This document shows positions 35,291-44,608 of a DNA stretch of 64,000 nucleotides, in pieces. Where the stretch lies: assembly GCA_007644065.1 (NCBI GenBank), contig VJWN01000004.1, forward strand, positions 1,860,001 to 1,924,000, given 5' to 3'. Each line of letters starts with the position of its first letter. The stretch's first letter is position 1. Under the pieces are notes generated by a model, which saw only the letters and a program-made list of their open reading frames with translations, searched no databases and was not told the origin of the DNA. The stretch comes from Margaritispora aquatica. Taxonomy: Eukaryota > Ascomycota > Leotiomycetes > Helotiales > Discinellaceae. A program made the position numbers and the translations under genes.

Positions 35291-36705
35291 ATGCGCTTCA
35301 ACTTCTTAGTACCAGCGCTGCTGGTTCAGTCCGCGACTGCTCTTACCGTTGACACAAACTCTGCAGGTGAGTATCCATGCCATGGTGGAGCATAGTATAT
35401 ACTAATTGGCTTCTAGACTCATTAAAATCAGCTGCAAGTACAGTTGCCAAAGGTTTGATGAAGTACTACACAGGAAACAATCCAGGCGACATACCTGGAA
35501 TACTCCCTTCGCCGTACTTCTGGTGGGAAGCAGGAGGCATGTTCATGACCATGGTAGACTACTTTCACCAGACCGGCGACAGCACATACAACAATATCAC
35601 ATCAGAAGCATTACTCTTTCAAGTCGGACCATACAACGACTACATGCCACCGAACCAGACCAAGAACGAAGGAAACGATGACCAAGGCTTTTGGGGAATG
35701 GCAGCTATGCTAGCAGCAGAGACGAATTTTCCTAATCCGCCTAAAGACCAACCACAATGGCTTGCGCTTGCACAAGCAGTATTCAACGAGATGGCGTCAA
35801 GATGGGACACGACGACGTGTGGAGGTGGGCTGAGGTGGCAGATTTTCCAATTCAACAACGGTTTCACCTACAAGAACAGCATCGCCAATGGATGTTTCTT
35901 CAATCTTGGCGCTCGTCTGGCGCGCTACACGGGCAACAACACATACGCAGAATGGGCCGAGCGAATCTGGGATTGGGAAGCCTCCATCGGGCTCATAGAC
36001 TCCCAATACAACATCTACGACGGCGCATCCGACACGAAGAACTGCACCGAGATCCAACGCTTACAATGGACGTACAATGCAGGAATCTACCTCCACGGCG
36101 CAGCAAACATGTACAACTACACCGAGGGCACAACACTCTGGAAAGACCGCACAGCGGGCCTCCTCAACGCAACGAACATCTTCTTCAACGAAGGCACCGT
36201 GCTCGAGGAGCAAGCCTGCGAGGGCGGCAACACCTGCAACAACGACCAGCTGAGCTTCAAAGCCTACTTCACCGCCTGGCTCGCCAGCACCTCCGTCCTC
36301 GCACCCTTCACATCGCCGATCATTTCGCCGCTCCTCGCCTCGACCGCCAAAGCAGCTGCGTCGCAGTGTTCGGGCCCCAACAGCGTCTGCGGCACCAAGT
36401 GGACGAACAAGGGCGTCTACGACGGCACGTCCGGCGTCGGGCAGCAGATGAGCGCGCTAGGCGGCATTCAGAGCGCGATGGTGCAGATCCCCGGCGTGAA
36501 GGTCGTCGCGCCCGTGACGAATAGCACGGGTGGCACTAGTATTGGGAATGCGGCGGCGGGCGCGGGCACCATGGCTGGGGGCATGATGGGCGCGGACGCG
36601 GAGGCAGCGCTGGTGGTGAGCGTGCGGGATAAAGTCGCCGCGAGCTTTTTGACCGTCGCGGTCGTGGGCGGCGTGATTGGGGGGAGTGTGTTTGTTGTTA
36701 TGTGA
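35291..36705 (+). CDS. DFG5/DCW1-type GH76 endo-1,6-alpha-mannosidase-like protein, GPI-anchored
   Basis: Dfg5/Dcw1 proteins are thought to cleave GPI anchors near their mannose core and cross-link cell-wall proteins to glucan. Two exons (35291-35366, 35417-36705) around a 50-nt intron give 454 aa. A signal peptide starts [19 protein letters not shown]76 blocks are all present: [34 protein letters not shown] (the paired Asp residues are the expected catalytic pair), [21 protein letters not shown], and [16 protein letters not shown] Gly/Ala-rich linker and hydrophobic tail ([20 protein letters not shown]) indicate GPI attachment. The 3' third of the gene (about 36150-36690) is much more GC-rich than the surroundings, which gives long spurious frames on other strands. 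Confidence 0.95.
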
Positions 36706-37822
36706 TTCTGATTTTGGTCTTGAGGTGGAAGTGGAACGACAAGGTGGTCCTGGTGCTGGTGCTGGTTTTCAGTTCGTTGTTGCATACCCATATTGTTAGG
36801 TTTTTTGATTCGGAAAGATACCTTTATGTATCTTGGCATCTATCTGGAGAGGAAGAGAGGGAGGGCGGAGGGATGTCTGGATGAATGATTGGTTGGTTAT
36901 TGCATTGCGCGGCGTTTTTGAGCGAGAAGTCCCTTTACTTTTTTTCAGGGCGAAAGCTGAGTTGGACTTGGCAGTTCCATTTTCACGAACGATATATAAA
37001 TATATATCACTCACTACCTCATCTTATATCATATGAGATGCATAAGACGTATGAGCAGAGTAGAATACAGATTTGACATCTCAACCAAACATACCTGGCT
37101 TACATGTGATTCTTAAACTGCAACCTAGGTAATATGATTTACGACGTGTAGGGCACGTACCTAGCAAGTGAGAAAGCGATCAGCTCGCTTACATAGAAAT
37201 TCAAGTTGCATTAACGTTCCGTTCGTTCAGTTACTTATCTACAGAACTCCCCTCTCCATATAAAAGCACTGTCTAAACCAGATCCAAGGGAATCAATCAA
37301 GAGGTGGAGACTCCACTTCTTCGATTCTTACTTCTTCTGAGTTTGGCCAAAGGACTATGTTTATGGAACTGCTTGAACAAGCTGTAGGTTATGCTATGCT
37401 GCATTGCTTCTTGCTGAATGATGATGATGATGATGCTATCTAAGGGGTATCAACCGACAATCTACTCGCCTCGTCCACCGGCTTCTACAGTCGCACTTAC
37501 TCGCAGCTGACGCGATTTATGCACCCAGCCATCCAACTATCCATGAGGTACCCCAAACCACCACCCACTCTAGGTAACCTTCCAAAGAATAAGCACCACC
37601 CATCAAAGACCAGAGACCATGCAACTCAAACTGCCTCCCGCGCTGGATATCAAATGCTCCAATATGCAATCCCAATGCTAATGCGCCCTTTCAAATGATG
37701 ATACCAATCTGATGCTGTATGTATGCAATGCTGCCATCCCATGCCCGAATACGCCCGCTGCCGCCCCCCAGAATACCTACACACTGAAAAACGCCCTCCC
37801 AAGACCCGGTCCCAGTCTCAAC
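36706..37822. other. Convergent intergenic region
   Basis: About 1.1 kb between the stop codons of the DFG5-like gene (+) and the 884-aa orphan (-). It holds a TATATA run near 36990-37010 and a GATGAT trinucleotide run near 37418-37433. No gene recognised. Confidence 0.5.
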
Positions 37823-40477
37823 CTATGTATCAAACCCATCACACAACGCCAGCAAGTCTTGTGAAGAAATCAAGTCATCGTCATCCCCGTAGTCAGTCAA
37901 AACAGAAGCAACTCGTTGGAATGTCCTCGGCTGCTGCTGCTGCTGCGCACCCGTAAAACCTCCAGACTCCGGTCTCTTCTCCTTTGCTTCCTCACCTCTC
38001 CCAGGCGCTGCAATATCAATACCAGGTTTCTGTTTTTTCTGTGCCTCAACAGCAAGCCGCTTGCTCTCCCACAATGCAGCCTCCATTAGATCCCCTTCTT
38101 TCTCCTGGAAGAACCGCTTAGGCTTCATTTTCTGCACCTCCAGCTCGGCAGCTAGTCGCTTACTCTCTGCGATTGCTGCTTCGAGGGTCTCGTCGTCTTC
38201 CCCTGAGGGTTTAGGGTTGGGGTTAGAATTGGCGTCCTTTTCACCCCCACATATAATTGCCTCAAATGCCTCAATCTCATCTTCGTGACCCGCTAGAGGA
38301 GGTCTCGATTTGGCTAGTCTTTCGTTTTCATGGATGGCTTGTGAGAGTGAGGGACCCTCGTCGAAATTGTCAAATGCAGCATCTGCTAGTTGTCGGATCT
38401 CAGAGAGCTCCTCGCTTTCTGCTATAGCGGCTTGGATTGATGGAGTCTCCATGCTCAAAGGGAGTGCTTGTCCAATCTCAGCTGCAGAATCCCGTACCTG
38501 AGCGACGGTCTGCTTTGGTACACCCAGCCCTGCATGTCGCAGGTCCTCGTCTTTTTCCTCGAAGAAACGCCTCTTCTCTCTTGATACAGGTCGAGGGACT
38601 AACGGAGATGTAGCTACATTACGTACGGTAACCGGCGTCGGCTTCGGCGAGTTGATCTCGCACATGTCTTGAGATGAGATGATGAGATCCTGTGTGCTTG
38701 GAAAGAGGAAGTCATCGAATCGACTGGGAGCAGTCTTTGACGCAGGCTTTGATGGACTGATTTCCCGTGCGACTTGCGTGTTTGAGGGAAGCGAGCAAGC
38801 ATCATCCATTATTTCGTCCAACTCTCTTTTCTCTTGCGTGGGGCTTGGATAGAAATCGTCAAGATTGTTTTCTAGAAAGGCCTGTGTTGCTGAAGGCGGA
38901 GCATTAGATACATGCCCGTAATTTCTTGTTGGATTATCGAGAAGAAACCGTGGTCGTCTGGGAGGTGGCGCCATCGGTGTAGTTTTCTTTCCATTCATGA
39001 TGAAGTTGGGCTTCGGTGTGAATGGGGACCTCGTTGGTGTTGCAAGCCTCACAGCTTGGGGAGGAAGCCTTGGCTTGAATGCCGCAGGTGCACATGATGT
39101 AGGCTTAACTCCCTTCAGAGGCAACTTCGGTGGTGGCATATTAGTTGACCTTTCGCCCAGGGTTGGCCGTGCAACAGGAGGCCTTGTTTTTGACGCTGGA
39201 CGAGTCGCGTTTGGCTGTATACCTTTTGGAATAGGTTGCAGTGGTTTTGAACTAGCTCTACTCTCCATTTTGATTCCAAGAGGTGGTTTTGCTGGAGAGG
39301 TTCGTCCTGCCATTGCTGGCACCAGTCCTAAATCCATAGCATGACTTCCTACTTTTGGTGTTCCTTCTCTGCTCTCTATTCTAGCAACATGCGCGATAGC
39401 GTCTGTGAAGAATTGTGTACATGCCATAAAATCGAACTCGTCAACTTCTGGCGCGACATTTTTTGGTGCAGATGCTATCTCTGGTACAACTTGTTTTGGA
39501 GGAGATGCTAGTTCGCGCACCGCACTTTCATGTATGGGTGCAGCGGTTGCCTCCTTGAGGATCGGTAAGGGTCCAATGCTGTTCTCAAATTTATCCTTAT
39601 CAAGGATAGTCTTGGGTTCGGGATCTGGAGGTCTGGGTGATGGCTTGTGTATAGGTGAACGTATCACTGTTTTCAAGCCTGTCTGGGACGAAACAGGCGA
39701 GGGAGGCATGTCTGTGACACTACACATCGAGCTATCAAGTCTTTCCAGAATATCGGTTTGGGTAAATGAAGGAAAATCTCCAAATTCGTCCTCTGAGTCA
39801 GGATCCTGGAGTTTGGTGTCTGCTACCGCTTGTACCGCTTGCGCCGGCTTATTGTCCCCTTCCTCGAAACCACAGTCCAGTATAGTCTTTCTCGTAGAGA
39901 GCTTGCGCTGAGCAATTGGTTCCGGTTCCGGTTCTGGGATGATAGATTTCTTGTCTTCTTCTGGTACCTCTGCTATCCTCGCAGTTGCGACTGTGTTCTG
40001 GTTTTCGCAATCGATCGCAACCCTTTTCGCAGGCGGTTCCGTATCGTCCCCAGTCTCCTCTCCCAGCGTCTCCTCACTCACCACACTCCACTCCCTCTTC
40101 CCATTGCCATTCAACCCACCCACACCCGAATTCGTCCTAACAAACATCGAGATCATAGATTGACTAGCCCTCACCCCCTTCCTCGGCTCAGGCAGCCCAT
40201 TGCGCTTCCTCTCCTCCCTCGCCTCGGCGGCCTTCGCAGCCTTCTTCTCGCGCGCAGCTCTCGCCTTCGCCGCATTCCTCTCCTTCTCATTCTCCTTCCT
40301 CAGTCGCTCCAGCTGCTCTGCATCTCGCTTCCGCTGCTCGGCGCGCGAGATCTTGGGTCCGCCGTTTTGCGCTTTCTGGTAGGCTTTTTTCGCCGCTTTC
40401 GAGGTCATGGGCGGTCGGGCGACTGTCCGCGTGAGCGTCGTGGGCACCAGCTCGAAGGTCCGCTGGATGGGCGGCAT
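37823..40477 (-). CDS. Uncharacterised 884-aa nuclear-type protein with UIM-like, PIP-like and SQ motifs
   Basis: A single open frame of 884 aa; I do not recognise a named family. Residues 42-92 form a highly charged K/E/R/A helix (KENEKERNAAKARAAREKKA). It is followed by QSMISMFV at about 106-113, close to a PCNA-interacting (PIP) box but with V as the last aromatic position. The middle is disordered and Pro-rich. Two similar acidic SQ motifs occur: DLIISSQDM (about 598-605) and DDLISSQDL (about 868-876, near the C-terminus). Between about 676 and 810 four segments fit or nearly fit the ubiquitin-interacting motif pattern (hydrophobic-x2-Ala-x3-Ser): SIQAAIAES, SLSQAIHEN, TLEAAIAES and LMEAALWES. 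A second internal repeat pairs KRRFFEEKDEDL with PKRFFQEKEGDL. The set suggests a chromatin or DNA-damage role, as inference only. Confidence 0.8.
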   Translation of the reverse strand: MPPIQRTFELVPTTLTRTVARPPMTSKAAKKAYQKAQNGGPKISRAEQRKRDAEQLERLRKENEKERNAAKARAAREKKAAKAAEAREERKRNGLPEPRKGVRASQSMISMFVRTNSGVGGLNGNGKREWSVVSEETLGEETGDDTEPPAKRVAIDCENQNTVATARIAEVPEEDKKSIIPEPEPEPIAQRKLSTRKTILDCGFEEGDNKPAQAVQAVADTKLQDPDSEDEFGDFPSFTQTDILERLDSSMCSVTDMPPSPVSSQTGLKTVIRSPIHKPSPRPPDPEPKTILDKDKFENSIGPLPILKEATAAPIHESAVRELASPPKQVVPEIASAPKNVAPEVDEFDFMACTQFFTDAIAHVARIESREGTPKVGSHAMDLGLVPAMAGRTSPAKPPLGIKMESRASSKPLQPIPKGIQPNATRPASKTRPPVARPTLGERSTNMPPPKLPLKGVKPTSCAPAAFKPRLPPQAVRLATPTRSPFTPKPNFIMNGKKTTPMAPPPRRPRFLLDNPTRNYGHVSNAPPSATQAFLENNLDDFYPSPTQEKRELDEIMDDACSLPSNTQVAREISPSKPASKTAPSRFDDFLFPSTQDLIISSQDMCEINSPKPTPVTVRNVATSPLVPRPVSREKRRFFEEKDEDLRHAGLGVPKQTVAQVRDSAAEIGQALPLSMETPSIQAAIAESEELSEIRQLADAAFDNFDEGPSLSQAIHENERLAKSRPPLAGHEDEIEAFEAIICGGEKDANSNPNPKPSGEDDETLEAAIAESKRLAAELEVQKMKPKRFFQEKEGDLMEAALWESKRLAVEAQKKQKPGIDIAAPGRGEEAKEKRPESGGFTGAQQQQQPRTFQRVASVLTDYGDDDDLISSQDLLALCDGFDT

Positions 40478-40985
40478 GGTCGTCGCATGTGAAAAGCTGT
40501 GCTGTGCAGTGTAGTTCTGGGATGGGATGGGTAGATGCAGCTGGGTTTGATAGATGCGCTCCGCTGCGGTTGACGTGCAGAATCTGTGTACTGTAGGTTT
40601 TCGGTAGGTTTTCGGAAGACGCGTTTGGTCGCGACCGAAATGCGGGGTGAAGATCTATGGCGCCAGATCTACATGGCGAAGCTTTTTATCTTTGGAGTCA
40701 ATTTGCTACCTTGCATGATGAAGGGAGAATAATGACAACAGGATTTTAAGCATTGTTCATCATTGTTTTCAAAATTTGATAATGAGAGCATTCAGTGTGT
40801 CAATGGCGTGTGCACATCGTAGGGAACAACTAGTACTACAATAACGAACAAAAAGTAGCTGAAAATCCACAAGAGAGCTAGAAAACCAGTGAATTTTGTT
40901 TCGTTCATATGATGAAGTTCATGTACTTTTTATTTTGAGAGTGACATCCAATCAAGCCAACTACAACTTCAACTACTGCTCTACT
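40478..40985. other. Intergenic region
   Basis: About 510 bp between the start of the 884-aa orphan and the stop of the aldo-keto reductase, both on the minus strand. It contains the orphan gene's promoter and a short directly repeated TAGGTTTTCGG near 40591-40615. Nothing else is visible. Confidence 0.5.
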
Positions 40986-42064
40986 CTAATCCTCAAGAGT
41001 AGACTTAGTAGGATCCCAACAACAAGGCGAATACTCATCGGTAGCCAAAGTCTCCATCTCCTCCTTCGTAAGCTCAAAGTCAAAGATCTCGGTATTCTCC
41101 TGAATCCTCGTAGGAGTAACACTCTTGGGCAACGGCAGGAAGCCCTTCTGCAGACTCCATCTCAGGAGAATCTGAGCAGCAGTCTTGCCATACTTCTTCA
41201 TCAGTGGCTGCAAGACCTTCTCCTCGAGTCTCTCGCCCCGCACGAGAGGCGAGTAGGCCTCGACGACGATCCCGCGTTTCTTACACCAGTCTACGATGTC
41301 TGGGCGTGGGAGCCATGGGTGGAGCTCGTATTGGCCGACACTGATGACGCCTGCTTTGCCCGGGCCGCGCTCTTCTTCAAGCTCTTTCATGTAAACTTCC
41401 ATCTCGTCCTATGACTTCTTAGCATAGCAATAATTTACATCAAAACAGGCAGTGGCTTACCAAGTGAATTACACCATAGTTGGAAACACCCAAGCTTCGA
41501 ATCTTGCCCTCCTCCTGAGCTTCGACAAGAGCTTTCCATGCACCCTTTCTACCTTCTCTTCCACCATAAGGTGCATGAATGAGCATGAGATCAATGTAAG
41601 ACAATCCACTCTCTTTCAGAGTCTTCTCGACTTGGGTCTTGGTATTCTCATAGTTCAGATGCTTTGATGGAACCTTGCTAGTGAAGAACACATCCTCACG
41701 AGCAAGTCCCGACTTAGCAATAGCTTTGCCACAAGGAGCTTCATTTCTGTATGAAGCGGCAGAGTCGACCTAGGTAGTTCATCAGCGTATGCTGATTGTG
41801 TGATGTGATATGACCTCACATGACGATATCCGATCTTGAACGCATCGCCTACGACGGCTTCACAAACATCTGCTGGACTGAAGCCTAGGATCAGTTCAAG
41901 TACATATTGCTCTGAAGATTGTACATTGCGTACGTTTGATATACCTACTCGTGATCAGTATGCGACCCTTCCCAGCGAAGTGGACCACCTACACCATAAC
42001 CAAGCTGAGGGATGTCGTATCCCGAGTTCATGCGAAGCTTGGAGTTGAGGGTGAGGCTCGCCAT
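40986..42064 (-). CDS. Aldo-keto reductase, four exons
   Basis: An NAD(P)H-dependent carbonyl reductase of the AKR superfamily (TIM barrel, probably cytosolic). Exons 42064-41989, 41884-41820, 41769-41461 and 41408-40986 give 290 aa. The catalytic tetrad is visible: Asp and Tyr in GYRHVDSAASYRNEA, Lys in FFTSKVPSK, His in LMLIHAPYGG. Substrate- and cofactor-side blocks follow: KIRSLGVSNYGVIHLDEM, QYELHPWLPR and the C-terminal IPKS-like LPLPKSVTPTRIQEN. The first donor was chosen as GTGGTC because it yields GYGVGFSPADVCEAV, which matches the usual spacing; a donor 5 nt earlier would delete two residues... the longer form is preferred. The substrate cannot be told from sequence. The LIHAPYGG motif places it with fungal reductases acting on small ketones or aldehydes. 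Confidence 0.9.
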
Positions 42065-42937
42065 CTTGAAGCTGAGAAGGGTGGAGAGTTAGCTGAGTCT
42101 TCTTCAATTGCAATGTAAATATAGTAAGAAGTATGAGAAAGCGATGAAGTGAAAGGTAGAAGGAAGCTCAAAGTGAAAAGCGAGAATGGATCCTAAGGTA
42201 TATGGAGCAAAAATGGGGGATGGTGAAATGGGTTCCACTGGATCATTGGATGATGTTCAAGTGAATGTGCATCCTGGCGTGACACTTTCAACTGAGGAGG
42301 AACATGAACACATGAAAACTGCCTGTTTAAACATACCTGCTAGTAGTTGTAGACATTGGCTGAGATGGATTCTTCCATATCTGCTGGTTTAACGTGCAGA
42401 CGCGAGAGACAATTGACGTCTTCATAATTCAAACAAGAATCCCATATTCCTAAGCTAGGTAGGTAACTATGGTATGGTATATAATAAATGATAGTGAAGC
42501 TCTACCTCCCAAGTCCTCCCCCATATACAGGGTCTCTAGCTCTAGCTCAAGCTCAAGCTGGGCACAGAAGAAATATTATAGTGACATCATTGGCCTGGCT
42601 TGGGAAGTCTACCTAAACACAACTATGAATTTAACTATGAATTTAACTCTGAAGAATTCTTAAAAATATACTCATTCAGTTTCTTTGAAGTTTAGAGAAG
42701 AGTAAAACATACAGCTATTTGGACTCGACTCATTTGACTATCTACTTCTGTGATAATTCATCGCAAATAGCAAAGAAGAACATCCGATTCGTACTTTTCG
42801 ATATTTTCAACCCCGCCATTTTTAACCCCGCCATCTCGACCTTTCAAAATCCTCTCTCTGGAACCACATTCAAAATTTCATAACCACAACTACCACCACC
42901 AACACCAATCCTCACAATCCACACCCACACACTCAAA
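42065..42937. other. Divergent promoter region, aldo-keto reductase / DOM34
   Basis: About 870 bp between two divergent starts. It is AT-rich with CTAGCTCAAGCT-like repeats near 42537-42560 and a CA-rich leader just before the DOM34 ATG. No additional gene recognised. Confidence 0.5.
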
Positions 42938-44131
42938 ATGCGTCTCATAAAGCAAAACATCGAGCGCGACGCCTCAGGAACCATCACCCTCCTCCCCGAA
43001 GAGCCCGAAGACATGTGGCACGCCTACAACCTCATCGCAGTCAACGACCTCCTACGCGCCTCGACCATCCGACGAATAACGACCGAGTCCGCGACAGGCA
43101 GCACCTCCTCGACAAGAGTCCACATCATTCTCCTGATCCGCGTGACGTCAATCGACTTCGACCCGCAAGCTGGACAGCTGCACGTCTCGGGGCGGGTGGC
43201 CGAGGAGAACAAGCACGTCAAGGTCGGGGCGTTCCACACGCTGGACCTGGAACTGCAGCGGAACTTCACGCTGGAGAAGAGCGAGGGCTGGGACAGCGTC
43301 GCGCTGGACGTGGTGCGCGAGGCCGTCAAGGAGGACAAGGAGGGCGCCGTGCCCGCCGTCGTCATGCAGGAGGGTATGGCCAACATCTGCCTCATCACCG
43401 AGCACCAGACCATCCTGAAGCAGCGCATCGAGACGAGCATTCCGCGGAAACGCACCGGCCGCTCGGCGGACCACGATAAAGGCCTCGTTCGGTTCTACGA
43501 GGTCGTGCTCGAGACGCTGAAGCGCCACGTTGATATCACGCAGCCGAGGCCGCTGCTGCTTGCGAGTCCGGGGTTCACGGCGGCGGGGTTCCAGAAGTAT
43601 ATTTTAGACGAGGCAACGCGAAAGGGTGAGAAGGCCGTGTTGGCCAACAAGGCGAATTTCGTGGTTGTGCACTCGTCATCGGGACATCTGCATAGCTTGA
43701 ACGAGGTGCTGCAGAGCAGCGAGGTCCTCGCTAAACTGTCGAATACGAAGTACGCGCGCGAGACGAAGCTGATGGATGATTTCATGACGCTGTTGCGGAA
43801 AGATGATGGGAGGGCGTGGTATGGGCCGAGCGAGGTTGAGAAGGCGGTTGAGAAGAGCGCGGTGGGGAGGGGTGGTGGCGTCTTGCTGATTAGCAATGCA
43901 TTGTTCAGGAGTCAGGAGATTGGGGTGAGGAAACGCTGGGTTACGCTTGTGGATAAGGTTAAGCACGAGGGTGGCGATGCGAGGGTGCTGAGTAGTGATC
44001 ATGAGAGTGGGAAGAGGTTAGAGGGCTTGGGTGGGATTGCGGCTATCCTTACATTTCCGCTAGATGATTTGGATGACGAAGACGAAGATGAGGTGGTAGA
44101 AACTGCTGGCGATGGGCAGATGGTGATATGA
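42938..44131 (+). CDS. DOM34: Dom34/Pelota ribosome rescue factor
   Basis: Dom34 (Pelota) works with Hbs1 and Rli1/ABCE1 to split stalled ribosomes in no-go and non-stop mRNA decay, in the cytosol. Intronless frame of 397 aa, close to the yeast protein (386 aa). It begins MRLIKQNIERDASGTITLLP with the eRF1 domain-1-like Sm fold (EEPEDMWHAYNLIAVNDLLRA, SGRVAEENKHVKVGAFHTLD). Domain 2 runs from about residue 135 (AVVMQEGMANICLITEHQT...IPRKRTG) and, as in all Pelota proteins, lacks the GGQ motif of eRF1. Domain 3 includes KYARETKLMDDFMTLLRKDD and GGIAAILTFPLDDLDDEDED, and the chain ends in an acidic tail. The 5' two-thirds of the gene are distinctly GC-rich. Confidence 0.96.
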   Translation: MRLIKQNIERDASGTITLLPEEPEDMWHAYNLIAVNDLLRASTIRRITTESATGSTSSTRVHIILLIRVTSIDFDPQAGQLHVSGRVAEENKHVKVGAFHTLDLELQRNFTLEKSEGWDSVALDVVREAVKEDKEGAVPAVVMQEGMANICLITEHQTILKQRIETSIPRKRTGRSADHDKGLVRFYEVVLETLKRHVDITQPRPLLLASPGFTAAGFQKYILDEATRKGEKAVLANKANFVVVHSSSGHLHSLNEVLQSSEVLAKLSNTKYARETKLMDDFMTLLRKDDGRAWYGPSEVEKAVEKSAVGRGGGVLLISNALFRSQEIGVRKRWVTLVDKVKHEGGDARVLSSDHESGKRLEGLGGIAAILTFPLDDLDDEDEDEVVETAGDGQMVI

Positions 44132-44608
44132 ATGATAGATAAAATGATACCCATTTTGGCTCTGAAGCAGAGCTCTCGACCACCCATCAGTATTTCTTTA
44201 TGACCTGTCTTCATCCTTGGTGCAATGCCAATTTGAAGATCATATATACTAATGGAGCTTGAGAACAGGCCAGCTAGCATACCTCATCTGTCACATTTCA
44301 TGAACTTCAGGATACAATGAAACAGCATAGCACAAGTCAAGCTCGATTTGAAATTGTGCAGTCGCTCCTGCCACTTTTCATTGAATGCAAAGATCCTACA
44401 GATCATCGGGGTATGCTAAACTAAACGACAATTAAAAGTCCCCTCCAAATAAGGAGTTATCCGCCCCAATCGCTATGCCTACCTATCTAGCAAATGCTTG
44501 ATACAGTTGAAGTATCCAGCGGTACCTTTCCATCCATGTCTACCTATGCATTTTTTGTTCATAACTTCGTATCTCATTGCAAACATGATTTGCTTCGCCG
44601 TTTTATAT
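44132..44608. other. Convergent intergenic region, DOM34 / KAP123
   Basis: About 480 bp between two stop codons on opposite strands. It must hold both 3' UTRs and terminators. No gene recognised. Confidence 0.5.

Noticed and set aside
35757..36524. 255-codon frame overlapping the DFG5-like gene
   Set aside because: Same-strand alternate frame in the GC-rich part of a clearly conserved GH76 gene; Arg/His-rich nonsense.
39830..40492. 220-codon plus-strand frame rich in Arg, Leu and Pro
   Set aside because: Antisense to the charged N-terminus of the 884-aa orphan; composition artefact.
43015..43479. 154-codon plus-strand frame within DOM34
   Set aside because: Arg/Gly-rich +2 frame of the GC-rich DOM34 coding sequence; no independent support.
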